A stretch of 64,000 nucleotides of DNA from Yarrowia lipolytica (GCF_001761485.1 NC_090772.1:2726501-2790500), one strand, 5' to 3'. Counted from the first letter of the stretch, positions 1 to 10,504 are shown. The notes: generated by a model from the letters alone, not told the origin. Numbers and translations: made by a program.

Positions 1-2178
1 CACTGCCTCCGGGTGAGTAGGGGGTTGTGGCGGCCTGTGCCCAGTGGTGTGGTGGTGGGATAGTGGCAGGCCTGGGGCCAGTCCAAACATCTCTCGGTCC
101 AGACGACGCACAAGTGCGTCTACTGCGATGATGAAGAGGGTTGGAGAGAGAGGGCATCCTTGTCTCACTCCGATCTTGATGCGGACTGGGCGAGATAGGA
201 CACCTCTGATGTTGATTCTCGTTACTGCGTTCTGTTGTACAGCTAGGATACGGTTGATCATCAGTTCCGAGACACCCACATTTCGAAGCGTCTTTATCAC
301 CCAACTCTGGCTGATAGTGTCGTAGGCTTTCCGGAAGTCCAGTGATCCTACGACCCAACCCATGTTCAGCTGGGAGTAGGCGTTGCAAAAATGATCCATG
401 GTGTCGAGATTGTTAGTGATGTGTCGACCCGGTACGAAACCGTTTTGGGCGCCGTGAATGCTGTCCGGAAGAATGTTCTGGATGGCTTTGTTAATGAGCT
501 GTGTGTAGATCTTCACCTCTGTGTTGATCAAAGAAATAGGCCTGTAGTTGGAGATGTCGGCCTGATCTCCCGACTTGTACAGTAGTTTGATGATAGCGGT
601 GTTGCGTTCGGTGCTGATGGGCGAGTCGGCTCCAGCTTCGTTGTAGACGTCCGTCATCAAGTCCCCCAGCTCATCCCAGCAGTCGCGGTAGAACCTGTAC
701 GGGATGCCGTCTGGCCCTGGCGCGCTGTTGTGCGTAGACGCCTTGATGGTATCGAAGATCTCCTCCTTGGTAAAAGACGAGTCCAGGCTTGGGTTAGCTG
801 TATTCACCCTCCGGGTTTCTTCGGGGAAGAGGTCTAAAAAGGCGCTGTCGTCGGTGTCGTTGATATCGGCAGCTCTGTCGAAGATGTTGTCAAAGTATCG
901 AGCTGAGATGTCGCAGAGAGAGGAGGTGTCGGTCTTCACTCGGCCTTGGTGGTTCCGTAGGGAGTGGATCTCCATCTGTTGCTTGGATTGTTCGACCCGA
1001 GCATGGAGCATCGGGTATGGCTCGTTAGCTGGGTAGGCTTGCCAGTCTGAGGCTGTTGCCATGAGGGCCTCGCGGCGTCTGTTGTCTGGGTGGTTGGAAT
1101 CTCGAAGTGCGCGGTTTTTGGCTTCCTGTTGGATGGTGACCTTAATGTTTTCTTTCAGGCATTGCAGCTTCAGGCTGGGCTTCAAAGGACCATATCGCTT
1201 CAGAATGGATTTGACGTGGAACTTGAGCCAAGCAATGTACTCTGTATCAAAAACCCACCAGGGCATCCTCCAGGTGCCTGGGCCTCTGTCTTGTCGCTGG
1301 GTGAGGTTGCCAAAGTTAAAGACGAATTGGACCGCGTGGTGAGAGGACTTCGTGATGTTGTGACCCTGCTTGTTGGTTACCAGTTGTGTGGATTTGATCC
1401 ACTGTGAGAGTGTCGAAGAGATGTGCAGCTGATCCAGGCGCCTGCCAGCTCCGCGGCTGTTGTTGGTGTGAGTGTAGAGGCCTTTTCTGTGTTTGCTGAT
1501 TAGAGTGTAGGTGTCTAGTAAGTCCCAGTTAGCTAAGAAGTCCTTAAGGTGAGTCGTCACTTTTTCGCCAATCCTGCCGTCGTTGGAGGCGACCGCGTTC
1601 CAATCGCCTGCCGCTATCAGGGGGTATTGGCAGGGATGGAGGCGTAGATAGTCGTCTAGTGACTGGTAGAACTGCCGGTTAGTGAAGGGGGAGGCTCCCT
1701 GCTCGTTTGGTGCGTATACGTTGATCAGCGATAGGTGTCTGTCGGTGCCTTTGATGTGCACGTCGGCCAAACACAGTCTGTTGTCTAGGGCTGGGAAGTA
1801 TTCAAAAACTGTTGTAAAGTTTGTGATGGTGACGTTGTCGGAATAGACTAGCCCCACGCCGACGCTTCTATTAGAAACACCAGCTGTGGAGCCGAGGAGG
1901 GTGTAGTGTCTGCCCCCCGGGTAGGGCGAGTTTGAAATGATTTGTTGAGCGGTTTGTAGGGAGGAGTCCACCCAGTTCGTCTCTTGAAGAAGGACGAGAT
2001 CGGGGTAGTGAGTAGTTCGAATAATGTTTACAATGGTGTCGGGTAATCGGTTAAGCGCTTCCGCCATCTTAAAACCGCCGATGTTAGCCGTGATGACTTT
2101 AACATTCGGAGATTTCATTTTGGCCTGGGTGCTCTTACATGGGGCTTTAGAAGGGGTGGTAGTAGAGGTGAAAGACAT
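1..2178 (-). CDS. LINE ORF2 (endonuclease-reverse transcriptase), N-terminal part
   Basis: Partial at the window edge. The ATG is at 2178-2176, two bases after the TAA of ORF1 (TAA-GC-ATG). The visible 726 codons repeat those of copy 2: an apurinic-like endonuclease domain (KVITANIGGF near residue 27, LLQETNW, INVYAPN, AGDWNAV, SHHAVQF) followed by reverse transcriptase motifs (PGPDGIPYRFYRDCW near 487, NYRPISLINTEVKIY, DFRKAYDTI near 613, VRQGCPLSPTLF). The edge falls just before the catalytic FADD block. The protein nicks target DNA and copies element RNA at the nick. Confidence 0.9.
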   Translation of the reverse strand, partial: MSFTSTTTPSKAPCKSTQAKMKSPNVKVITANIGGFKMAEALNRLPDTIVNIIRTTHYPDLVLLQETNWVDSSLQTAQQIISNSPYPGGRHYTLLGSTAGVSNRSVGVGLVYSDNVTITNFTTVFEYFPALDNRLCLADVHIKGTDRHLSLINVYAPNEQGASPFTNRQFYQSLDDYLRLHPCQYPLIAAGDWNAVASNDGRIGEKVTTHLKDFLANWDLLDTYTLISKHRKGLYTHTNNSRGAGRRLDQLHISSTLSQWIKSTQLVTNKQGHNITKSSHHAVQFVFNFGNLTQRQDRGPGTWRMPWWVFDTEYIAWLKFHVKSILKRYGPLKPSLKLQCLKENIKVTIQQEAKNRALRDSNHPDNRRREALMATASDWQAYPANEPYPMLHARVEQSKQQMEIHSLRNHQGRVKTDTSSLCDISARYFDNIFDRAADINDTDDSAFLDLFPEETRRVNTANPSLDSSFTKEEIFDTIKASTHNSAPGPDGIPYRFYRDCWDELGDLMTDVYNEAGADSPISTERNTAIIKLLYKSGDQADISNYRPISLINTEVKIYTQLINKAIQNILPDSIHGAQNGFVPGRHITNNLDTMDHFCNAYSQLNMGWVVGSLDFRKAYDTISQSWVIKTLRNVGVSELMINRILAVQQNAVTRINIRGVLSRPVRIKIGVRQGCPLSPTLFIIAVDALVRRLDREMFGLAPGLPLSHHHTTGHRPPQPPTHPEAV

Positions 2179-2180
2179 GC

Positions 2181-4325
2181 TTACTGGTTCTGCCCCGGTC
2201 GGAGCATTGTGTCCACCTCATGGAGAGTGGTCACCCTAGGGGGGTTCGGGGGACTGTTCGGGGGTTCTACAATCTCGTCTACCGAGCTGAGTGTCGCACC
2301 GTCGTGGAAAACTTTGAAGTGGCATGTAGACAGGAATGTCGGGCACCTCCCGTCAATGAACTTTGCTACCTCCTGAGAAGGCAGCCAGCAGAGTCTGTTC
2401 TCCGACCTGTCCGGGTTCAGGATTTGCACCGGAACCTCGCTCGAGGCGGTCTGGAAGACCGCAATGTGCTTCTTGCCGAGCGTGGTGTGAGAGGGCTCGC
2501 CAGAGAAACTGGAGGTGGTGTGCCCTCCTCGGGGTCGGCCCTCGTGGATACTTCCGGGGGGGGGTTGTGTTTGGTTGGTCGTGTTGGGACTGGTGTGGTC
2601 GTGGGGAAGGCCGTTGTTGGTGGCCTCGGTGTTAAGCGGGGTAGCGGGGGGAAGAAACTGGGTGACATCAGGGGCTACTTCAGGGTGAGCAAGTGCGTCA
2701 GGCTGGGTGTCAAAGCCGTTCATGGATACGTCAGCCTGTTCCGTTTCCTGGTCGTCGGGAACTGTGTCTTCCTCGGAGGCGGGGATGTTGATGGGTAGAT
2801 TCTGAGTTCCATGCTGCTGGTTCGTAGAGGGCAGCTGGTTAGTTTGCTCGGTCTCTTCGGGTGTGTCCTCTCCGGTTTTGTCGCTCAAGACTTCAAAGTT
2901 GTAGTAAGATCGGAGGGGCTTCTGACCGGTGGGTTGGGGGGACGTGTCTCGAGTCCGTCTATGTCTAGGGGACTTAGTGCCGACGGTCTCCCACTGGTGA
3001 GTAGCAGGCGTGTGGTGGAACTTGCGAGTTTGGACCGGGGGCTCCACGGTGGATGGGGCATGGATGGAAGCAAGGGCTTTACCTCTCTGTGGGAGGGTAC
3101 CCTGGTGAGCGCGGGTGCGGAAGATCTTGGGAGTGACCATGTCTTTCTCGGGGCAGGCCTCCCGGATGTGCTTAGTGCTCTTGCACTTAACACAGATGTT
3201 ATCGCCGTTGGCGAAGTGCATCTTGATCAACTTTGAGCCGGTAAGCCTAGCCTTGGTGGGATCCAGGTTGACGAAGAAGTCGGGGATGGTCTGGGGCAGG
3301 GTGGAGCCTAGGAGAGCACGAACTGCGATCACAGGACCCGAGATGTTCTGATGGTTGGCAGAGGTCATCAGAAGGGTGCCACTCAAGAGGGAGGAACCTG
3401 GAATGGCCTGATCAATGTCTACGTCGAACTGGTTGAGAATAGCGTTGAGGTGGATCTTGAAAGCATCCTCCGTCTGACGCTCCATCTTCATGTACGAGGG
3501 TAGGTTGAAGTAGTAAAGTACTCTTCGTCCAGCAGGGTTAGCCGAGCCCTTCCTCATGATGCGATAATCTTGAGTATTGGCCTCAACAATGAGACTAACT
3601 GTCTCCAGAATGACAGCCATTCGTTGTTCGTGGGGGTCAGTGAGGGCGTCCGACGTCAGGTAGTGCCAACCATTTCCCACTTGGTAGCAGTCTTCAGGGT
3701 CCTGTTCTAAGTTAATCTGGTCGATCAGGTGGGGGACGATGTCTAGGTTGTGCCTGGACAGGTCAAACTCCGCCAGACCAACCTGACCCTTGATCTCGTC
3801 GAACTTTTCGATGACGCCCTCGAGGACACTGATGGTGTCCTTCTCGTCGACTTCAGCGGCGTTATCGAGGTGCTCGAGGAACATGGAGATAGGAAGATTC
3901 CAATCAGGGGTGGCGGAGCGGTCAAGAGCTCTTCGGAAGAAGTTTTCCTTGCTGGCTACATAGGACACGTTGAAACGGCCGGAGGTATGCCTACCATTCG
4001 GCGCCGCAAGGGGCTCCGAAATTCGCTCCTTGTTGAGGTTGAATTTGAGTGTGGAGGGGTTCGATGTCAGGAGAGCCTTGACTTCGGCCTTGCTCTTCCA
4101 GGCGTTGAGGGTGATATTGTTGTCGTTTTTTTTGTCGTTTTTGTCGTTTTTGTCGTTTTTTTTGTTGTTTTCATCGTTTTTGTCGTTTTTTTGGATTTTT
4201 TCAATGTCGGTTTGGTTGGGGGTTTCGGTTGAGGTGGCTCCATCACCTCGCGATAAATCAGGAGGTGGGGGGTTCGGAGCGCCCAAGGAGTTACCCGCCG
4301 AAGCTTGGGCTTGCGCTGTTTCCAT
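2181..4325 (-). CDS. LINE ORF1 protein (RNA-binding, CCHC zinc knuckle), copy 1
   Basis: A 714-residue protein starting at ATG 4325-4323 in a good context (ACCATGG). The frame stays open a further 19 codons upstream, but without an ATG. From the N terminus it has a Pro-rich stretch, then a Lys-Asn-Asp repeat tract at about residues 43-70 (encoded by a T/G-rich microsatellite seen on the plus strand at about 4112-4200), a globular middle, one zinc knuckle at about 378-391 (C-X2-C-X4-H-X4-C, CVKCKSTKHIREAC), and a Pro/Thr/Gln-rich disordered C-terminal half. In L1-type elements ORF1 protein coats the RNA. TAA lies two bases before the ORF2 start. Confidence 0.88.
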   Translation of the reverse strand: METAQAQASAGNSLGAPNPPPPDLSRGDGATSTETPNQTDIEKIQKNDKNDENNKKNDKNDKNDKKNDNNITLNAWKSKAEVKALLTSNPSTLKFNLNKERISEPLAAPNGRHTSGRFNVSYVASKENFFRRALDRSATPDWNLPISMFLEHLDNAAEVDEKDTISVLEGVIEKFDEIKGQVGLAEFDLSRHNLDIVPHLIDQINLEQDPEDCYQVGNGWHYLTSDALTDPHEQRMAVILETVSLIVEANTQDYRIMRKGSANPAGRRVLYYFNLPSYMKMERQTEDAFKIHLNAILNQFDVDIDQAIPGSSLLSGTLLMTSANHQNISGPVIAVRALLGSTLPQTIPDFFVNLDPTKARLTGSKLIKMHFANGDNICVKCKSTKHIREACPEKDMVTPKIFRTRAHQGTLPQRGKALASIHAPSTVEPPVQTRKFHHTPATHQWETVGTKSPRHRRTRDTSPQPTGQKPLRSYYNFEVLSDKTGEDTPEETEQTNQLPSTNQQHGTQNLPINIPASEEDTVPDDQETEQADVSMNGFDTQPDALAHPEVAPDVTQFLPPATPLNTEATNNGLPHDHTSPNTTNQTQPPPGSIHEGRPRGGHTTSSFSGEPSHTTLGKKHIAVFQTASSEVPVQILNPDRSENRLCWLPSQEVAKFIDGRCPTFLSTCHFKVFHDGATLSSVDEIVEPPNSPPNPPRVTTLHEVDTMLRPGQNQ

Positions 4326-4365
4326 GGTGAACGTTTTTTCTGGTCGCGCTCGATTAATAGCTCTT

Positions 4366-4444
4366 GATGAACGAACAAACACGCGAAGCTATGTGGACCA
4401 ACATACAACACGGACTGAACCAGGTTTTTTTATGATTTTATTAC
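4366..4444. repeat. Segment complementary to the LINE 3' UTR
   Basis: The plus-strand sequence 4366-4439 (starting GATGAACGAACAAACACGCG) equals, over 74 bases, the minus-strand sequence of 58537-58464 in the 3' UTR of copy 2; after one mismatch four more bases match. Relative to the sense strand of the element it lies in the ORF1 leader, but inverted. Confidence 0.9.
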
Positions 4445-6557
4445 CATGTTAGAGCTGAACTGGAAAAGTTACCTAAGGATTCATCACACTTGAGAATTTG
4501 TTTAAGTAGTATAATTGAACTCCAGTTGGTTTGAAGGAGAGAAGCATTGTTTAGATATTGATATAGGATAAAATAGAAGAAGACACATTAAGAGAATATA
4601 TACGGGAGACAGCTGGGGAGAGTTGAATGGCCTTTTTTCAGGACTTTATGTATTGTTGTTGGCGTAATTGGCTGACGATTCAGTGACTGAAAAAAACAGA
4701 TGTTATTTTTTTTGGCTATTTGGGAATCTTTGTTAGTTGATAACTATGACAGCAATATATAGAGTCATGAGAAGTGGAAAATTCAATTTATAGAACATTT
4801 AGCTGACGATTGAGAGAATTGTAGTGGTTCTTGTTGTGGAGCTAAGGGTGGGATTATTAGTTCAGTTACTTGGATTTAAAATTAAATAGTTGAGATTTTA
4901 GTTGATGAATAAAAGTTGGTAAAAGTCGTTGAGTCTTTACTGCAAGTGGGTCCAATTCTTCCAAGGACGTTTTATTAAAGTATGGATTGTACTAAGTAGT
5001 TTCGAAGTTATCTCCCGCTTTGACCGGACCCCAAATGCCTCCTTCTAGATGACCTGTCTGCCCTTTGCTGTTCAAATGGTGACTAGTGAATGGACGGATA
5101 ATCTGACTGATTAATTGTTAAATTGGCGAGGTTCATCAGCTGAATTGGAATGATCAATCTCGGGAAATTGAGACATCTATATATATTTATATCTATATAT
5201 ATACAAGTGTTATTGATAATTTAACCTCTGTCATTGTTTGAGAAGGTAAGTCATTTATTGCAAAAAGTTCAGGTTCGGCAATAATATATTTAGTTGGGAT
5301 TCTCAGCATTAGTTTGAATTTCATGACCCAACTTGTTAGAAAGTTGGTTCCAAAACCTGCGACAGATTCCTTTTTTTCGACATCATACCGTCAGCTTTCC
5401 ACCCATCAAGGATATACTCTCCAGGGGACCAACAAAAGACCCCCACAGACTCGCAATTCGCCGTCCCTGTCACGTGATAACATTGTTATTCAGCATCCGG
5501 TTAGTGATGACAATATATTTGGCGTTCAGGTTTCCCAAAAAGGAAGTCTAAAATGGAAAAGGTTGTGGCTATTTTGGGACAGGAGGGCTGGCGGGTCACG
5601 TAAGAGAGGGGCGGCGGGTAGGAGGGAGGGGGAGCTTATCACGTGGTCTCTCATTAACGCGCCGGTCCTGTATTTTCCGTGACGGCCCCGTGTTTTTCTG
5701 CCGATTCCGCTCCATCACGTGATCGGAGGTTTTCGCAGACACTGCCCGATCATGTGAGATAGGTTGGGATGTGCGTCTGACATGCGTGCTAAAACGATAA
5801 GCCTCCCAGCAAGGGTGAATGCAAGGAAAGTCCCACTACCAAGGCATCTACGGAAGAGCGAGTTGCTAGAGAAGGAGTACGATACGGTCTAACGACAGTG
5901 TTACGAGCACCAAATACTTGAGGCAGCGAAACCCATCGACAGACGACCCAAACACAGGCAACCTTTCCGTGTTCTCCACACATTCGGCACACTATATATC
6001 GTCATAGGTTTGGTCTCATTTCCTTTGGCGCCAGTGTTGAAATCGACTACAAGTAGTTGGATTGACACGACTGAGGAGCGTTTCTGAGCAAGTTGGTATC
6101 GGCAGAATCCTTGCAGTAACAACCTGGTGGCTCTCAACACAACGACTGGATACCGAATCTGTATTTCTTACAGAACAGTGAGTAGCTACTGTATCTATCA
6201 CTGATAATGTGATATTGAAGTGGAAACATGGTGTATCACATCATGTTATTAAATCTCAAGTTCTCTCGGAAACATGTCAATTCCGCTAACACAGACGAAG
6301 CTGACAAGCCATCCCCACACACATATCCCACTCGTTTACTTCAGTGAGTACCCTACTGTACGGCCTTTACACAGCCACACCCTTGTGCCGCGGCTTTCAG
6401 ACTGGGATCTAACACAGGAACAGGCAAAACACAACTATCACCGCGCACAGACAACTGACAACAGCACGGCCTCCTAACCTAAGACGACCAACCAAAAACA
6501 CCATCTACTAACATATATTTCACCCCACCATCACCATCTAATACCATTTACACAATC
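4445..6557. other. Intergenic region, AT-rich, with an E-box cluster
   Basis: No convincing gene. 4445-5300 is AT-rich with a TATA run near 5180-5212; some of it could be LINE 5' leader, but I have no second copy to compare. CACGTG palindromes lie at 5471-5476, 5640-5645 and 5716-5721, each in a TCACGTG or ATCACGTG context. The frames open here (for example 5314-5682) show no recognisable domain. Confidence 0.6.
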
Positions 6558-7280
6558 ATGCTTCTACAGCTACCCCCAGAACTTCTAATTCTGTGCCTGG
6601 TGCACATTTCCGACCAGGACCTCGTCTCACTGTCACACACATGCAAGACCCTGTACTTTTTATCTCACGACCGAAATCTGTCCCATCTCAGATTCATGGT
6701 CGTTCTGGAAACTATGCACTGGCGCCTGATTCCCATCAACAGCAATATTTCCGACCGTCACGAAATCGCTCTGACGCTTGTCCAACGGCACGTGATTCCC
6801 AAAGCCCACCACATGTTTCTGAGTCCGCATCCCGTTCAGGGTGCGCTAAATTTCCGCAGTTTGCTCAGTACCAGTTTCAGAAAGGCCCTACTCAGCCGAG
6901 AGCTCAAGAACCAGCTCCCACGTGACCATCTCATCAAAACAGGCATCATGAAACCAGGTGACAAGGTTAGTGCAAAGGTTCATCGACTCCAGTTCAACAG
7001 AGTGGTTTCAGTCATCAACGAGTTCTTCAAGCACTCTTTCAAACGTCCGTCATTCCACACTGCCTGGAAGAAGGGTTTGTTGCGGTACTACGACGATGAG
7101 CTCAACTTTGAAAGTGTCGGAGTAGAATTGCTGGCTAAAATGTTTGAAGGATGTCAGATTGGCAAAGACGAGGAGCCAGAGCCCAATTACTTCAAGGTAG
7201 CTAGGAATCCACCAGCTAGGGCCAAGGTACTCAAGCTGAAAAGATACTACGAGGAGCTAGACAGGACTGTCTGTGTTTAG
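6558..7280 (+). CDS. F-box protein
   Basis: A 240-residue protein. An F-box occupies about residues 4-40 (LPPELLILCLVHISDQDL, then LSHTCKTLYFLS), the segment that binds Skp1 in SCF ubiquitin ligases. The rest is a basic, probably helical region (FNRVVSVINEFFKHSFKRP) with no domain I recognise, so the substrate is unknown. The first ATG is at the very start of the F-box, preceded by a pyrimidine/adenine-rich leader. It converges on another F-box gene only 61 bp away, but the two proteins are not evidently alike beyond the F-box. Confidence 0.75.
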   Translation: MLLQLPPELLILCLVHISDQDLVSLSHTCKTLYFLSHDRNLSHLRFMVVLETMHWRLIPINSNISDRHEIALTLVQRHVIPKAHHMFLSPHPVQGALNFRSLLSTSFRKALLSRELKNQLPRDHLIKTGIMKPGDKVSAKVHRLQFNRVVSVINEFFKHSFKRPSFHTAWKKGLLRYYDDELNFESVGVELLAKMFEGCQIGKDEEPEPNYFKVARNPPARAKVLKLKRYYEELDRTVCV

Positions 7281-7341
7281 TGGAAGTACTGACATACAAA
7301 ATATGATATTAATTACATTTCTATTATGACAATGCTCTGGT

Positions 7342-8544
7342 TCAATTACTGACTGGCCATTTGTAGAACCCAGGGCTATTCATATCGTCACGTGCGAAAA
7401 ATGGAGCCATCTGATAAGAATGATCTTCTAGACTCTGTTTAAACGTTTCTCCACAGTACGACACACCTGTGAGTAGGTCCCCGATCCAGGAGAGCTTCTG
7501 ATAAGGGAGCACAAAATATCTATCTAGGCCACTAGTTTTGTTTCCCCGAACGTGTGTCGACATTTGGGGATTCATTTTACTGCAACGAATGGCTGGGAAA
7601 TTGGAGTTCACGGCAAGAACAAAATCTCCTTCGGCGTCAGTGGCTTCCAAATCAATCCACAATCTCAACCAGAGACCTGATTGTACCATAGCGTAAAAGA
7701 ATCCGTTATAGATCATGCCGAAACTGACGGTGGTGTGGTAGTAGTAGGAGTCTCCGAGTTCCAGGTACATCTTGGGTCCGATGCGTGTGGCTACATCTTG
7801 CCATTCTAGAGAGTCCAAAGATGACGCTGGGACAGCTGACGAAGGGACATGATACACTTGAACACATAGAGGCGTATTAATCCCTATGTGTGCATCTTCA
7901 TGGAAACGGTATGACATAAAGAAGGCACCTGCACCGTTGGGCAGCAGAGTCACCTGGATGAAATCCCACAGGAACTCTTTGTTGGATACCACCCAGGTTC
8001 CGTCTTCGTCTTGAGTACATAGACTCTTGTTTGCAATTTGATGTTCGGACATGTCGTGTGTGTCTGCAAAGTGTAGAAAGACGTCGTTCTCTTCTAGAAA
8101 AGTGACAGAGATGGAGGGGTCTGAGTGACGAACTTTTGTTTCCCTCGGAGACTTCTCTGGGATCACATCGGTTCCGTAGAGTATGCGTGGTTTGATCAAA
8201 CTCTTCTCTTTGACTGGTTCTTTGAACCGGCTATCTTCTGGCACACGGATCTGTTCTCTGACAGCCCCTTCTTTGATGGCACTCCATCCACGAAAGGAGT
8301 TTTTCGTCGCACGAGTTCGTGAAACTATAGCCAATGCACATCTGGTCCACGTTGTCAGACCGGTTCCGGACTCGTTGAGAGTAAACCAAGGTACCCGTTC
8401 AAGCACCAGTGGTTGTGCAAGGCTAACATCCAGGTCGCACCAGGTGGACCAAGTTGCTCGATTCGTCTGGCTGAGAGCCACAGCGGTTTCGAGATTGCAG
8501 AAACAGTAAATCCGAGCTAGAATCTCAACAGGGAGGGTGTCCAT
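7342..8544 (-). CDS. F-box protein, lineage-specific type
   Basis: A 400-residue protein starting at ATG 8544-8542. An F-box is visible at residues 3-40 (LPVEILARIYCFCNLETAVALSQTNRATW). The remaining 350 residues, rich in Trp, Tyr and Phe, have no catalytic motif I can name and are probably a beta-rich substrate-binding domain. Role inferred: SCF adaptor. The long C-terminal domain without recognised relatives suggests a family restricted to Yarrowia or close kin. It is tail-to-tail with the preceding F-box gene. Confidence 0.72.
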   Translation of the reverse strand: MDTLPVEILARIYCFCNLETAVALSQTNRATWSTWCDLDVSLAQPLVLERVPWFTLNESGTGLTTWTRCALAIVSRTRATKNSFRGWSAIKEGAVREQIRVPEDSRFKEPVKEKSLIKPRILYGTDVIPEKSPRETKVRHSDPSISVTFLEENDVFLHFADTHDMSEHQIANKSLCTQDEDGTWVVSNKEFLWDFIQVTLLPNGAGAFFMSYRFHEDAHIGINTPLCVQVYHVPSSAVPASSLDSLEWQDVATRIGPKMYLELGDSYYYHTTVSFGMIYNGFFYAMVQSGLWLRLWIDLEATDAEGDFVLAVNSNFPAIRCSKMNPQMSTHVRGNKTSGLDRYFVLPYQKLSWIGDLLTGVSYCGETFKQSLEDHSYQMAPFFARDDMNSPGFYKWPVSN

Positions 8545-9691
8545 GGTGATGAGGAGGTGTCAGAGAGTACCAATTAGAGAGTCATCTCACATGCATGCAT
8601 CATGTGTTAAGCCGCGTTTCATTCGTTTCAGGAGAAAATCTGAAAAAGAGGCCCTAGAAGCAAGAGTCGTCAGAACGTTGGATTACAAAGAGAGAGGGAC
8701 TCGTAATCTGATTGTCAAGCTCATTCAACGTAGGAGTGAAACTGATGACTAAGATGAATTGTCTTCCGTACTGTACAACACATATCGTACGTACAGTGAG
8801 TGTACATGCTGTAGCATTTTAAACACACTATTTATTGTTCAAGCTTATCAAGAAGCATCCCCACGAAACAGAATAAGACTCCCAGCTGCACCTCTCTTCA
8901 AACAGTACAGTGCTGTAATCAACTAATCCAACTCGTTCTCAACTAAATCACCCCTCAACGAATCAACTGCAACTGCTGTTATCGAGAGTGGATACGACAG
9001 ATGAATCCGGGATGGAATTTGACATTAACCGGAAACAGGTCTGTTTAAATTGATACGGTACTCATTGATTCCTGACCACTAAATCCAAAGATATCCCGAT
9101 TCCGGATACCGCCACTCATACCAGTGTCCACAAGTTCAATTAGACCCTCTTACATCAATTGAAACTTATCGCAAGCACTTGACCTACTAAAACCTATACC
9201 CCACAACGGTTGACTCGACCATCCACCCTTGACCACCGCTTCGACCATGTCTTACCAAACATCCCCATGGTATAGACTGCCCAGAAAGTCTTGCTGAAAC
9301 AACAGTCATATCACTGGAAATGTATCGGCCGATTATGCCAATCATCTGAAACCGATACCGGTGGTAAACCACTCCCATTGCCGGACCTACACACGAACAC
9401 AGGTCGAGGAAGAGAACACCAGGGATCAGAGGCCACGAAAACCATCTCCGTATGATTTCTTACGTCCCTCATACCTTCCTCCTTCAATTCCTCACCCCCT
9501 TATCGGTCGGATCTAAGCTTACATAATCAACATAACCAGATCGACGGATCAATCAAAAGCCATCGCTCTATCCAACTCAATTAACCTCCCCTACACCCCC
9601 GTAAACTCCGCCAATATCCATCATACGTCAATTACAATATATACATGCTTCCGTGGGTTTACGTGTCTTCACGTGCCTTCACATGTCATGT
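8545..9691. other. Intergenic region
   Basis: About 1.1 kb with no supported gene. Near 8768-8812 it carries several TACTGTAC/TGTACAGT-type words. It holds the promoter of the minus-strand F-box gene and the 3' flank of PRE9. Confidence 0.6.
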
Positions 9692-10444
9692 CTACTCGTC
9701 ATCCTCCTCCTTGCCCAGACCGCTGTCCTTGAGCAGCTGGTCAATCTGGTCGGGTTGCCAGATTCGATGCACGACGTGGTCCTTGGCGTCCTTGCTAACG
9801 GTGGCAAACTCGAGCTTCTCGCTGGTCAGATTAGTGTTGTCCATGGTCTTGGACAGAATCTTGACGGCGAGCTCGCATGCCTCGGCCAGCGTCATGTCGT
9901 CCTTGTAATCCTGTCTCAGTAGGGTCTGTGCACTGGCCTTGTTGGCGCCCATGGAAGTAGCCTTCCAGCCGGAATAGTTACCCGAGGGGTTGGACTGGTA
10001 GAGCTGGAACTGTCGGATGTCGTCGTAGCCGGCGTAGATGAACGACACACCAAAGGGACGTAGACCTCCATGCTGGGTGTATCCCTGCTTGACGTTGCAC
10101 ACGTGCTTGACGAGCTGCTCGCAAGGGATCTCCTCGTTGTATGTTCGCAAGTAATCCTGGGCGGACTTTCGGGCGTTTTGAACAAGAATGCCTGCATCTG
10201 AGTTGAGACCGGCGACCGCACACACCATGGATTCGTTCAGAGTGTACATCTTTTCGGCCGAGGTGTCCTGCTCCAGCAGCTTGGAGGTGACCTTTCGCTC
10301 GGCGGCCAGCACAATGCCATCCTTGGCCAGAATGCCAATGGCTGTGCCTGCGTGTGAGATGGCTTCCTGCGCATACTCGACCTGGTACAATCGTCCCTCT
10401 GGCGAAAAGATTGTCGTTCTACTGTCGTATCTTCGGGATCCCAT
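9692..10444 (-). CDS. PRE9: 20S proteasome subunit alpha3
   Basis: A 250-residue alpha-type proteasome subunit. The alpha signature (YDSRTTIFSPEGRLYQVEYA) lies at residues 6-25, and the central segment KQGYTQHGGLRPFGVSFIYA is almost identical to budding-yeast Pre9 as I recall it, as is the N terminus MGSRRYDSRTT. Alpha subunits form the outer rings of the 20S core and are not proteolytic themselves; alpha3 is the one alpha subunit dispensable in budding yeast. The C terminus is acidic (GKEEDDE). A GGTGGCAAA-like Rpn4 site (AGTGGCGAAA, plus strand) lies at 10505-10514. Confidence 0.96.
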   Translation of the reverse strand: MGSRRYDSRTTIFSPEGRLYQVEYAQEAISHAGTAIGILAKDGIVLAAERKVTSKLLEQDTSAEKMYTLNESMVCAVAGLNSDAGILVQNARKSAQDYLRTYNEEIPCEQLVKHVCNVKQGYTQHGGLRPFGVSFIYAGYDDIRQFQLYQSNPSGNYSGWKATSMGANKASAQTLLRQDYKDDMTLAEACELAVKILSKTMDNTNLTSEKLEFATVSKDAKDHVVHRIWQPDQIDQLLKDSGLGKEEDDE

Positions 10445-10504
10445 TGTCGTGTCTTTTTGTGTGTGAGTAGAGCTGTCTGTGATGTGCTGTGCTGTGCTGT
10501 GATC

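Larger units (their letters stand above)
1..4444 (-). mobile_element. L1-clade LINE (Ylli-type), copy 1, 5' part
   Basis: Non-LTR retrotransposon on the minus strand, cut by the left window edge. It contains the first 726 codons of ORF2 (endonuclease and most of the reverse transcriptase), a complete ORF1 and an upstream leader. Positions 1-3542 align without indels to 60459-64000 of copy 2, and all reading frames compared are identical, so both copies look young. The outer 5' boundary is uncertain: the last segment I can tie to the element is 4366-4444, which is complementary to the 3' UTR of copy 2. Beyond it the DNA is AT-rich and unassigned. Ylli is the L1-like family known from Yarrowia; the name is given from memory of that family. 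Confidence 0.9.

Noticed and set aside
5314-5682. 122-codon frame beginning with ATG
   Set aside because: Composition resembles non-coding DNA, no domain is visible, and it runs through two E-boxes.
9800-9808. Exact GGTGGCAAA (Rpn4 site) inside the PRE9 coding region
   Set aside because: It lies near the 3' end of the gene, where it is explained by codons for a conserved segment; position is wrong for a promoter element.
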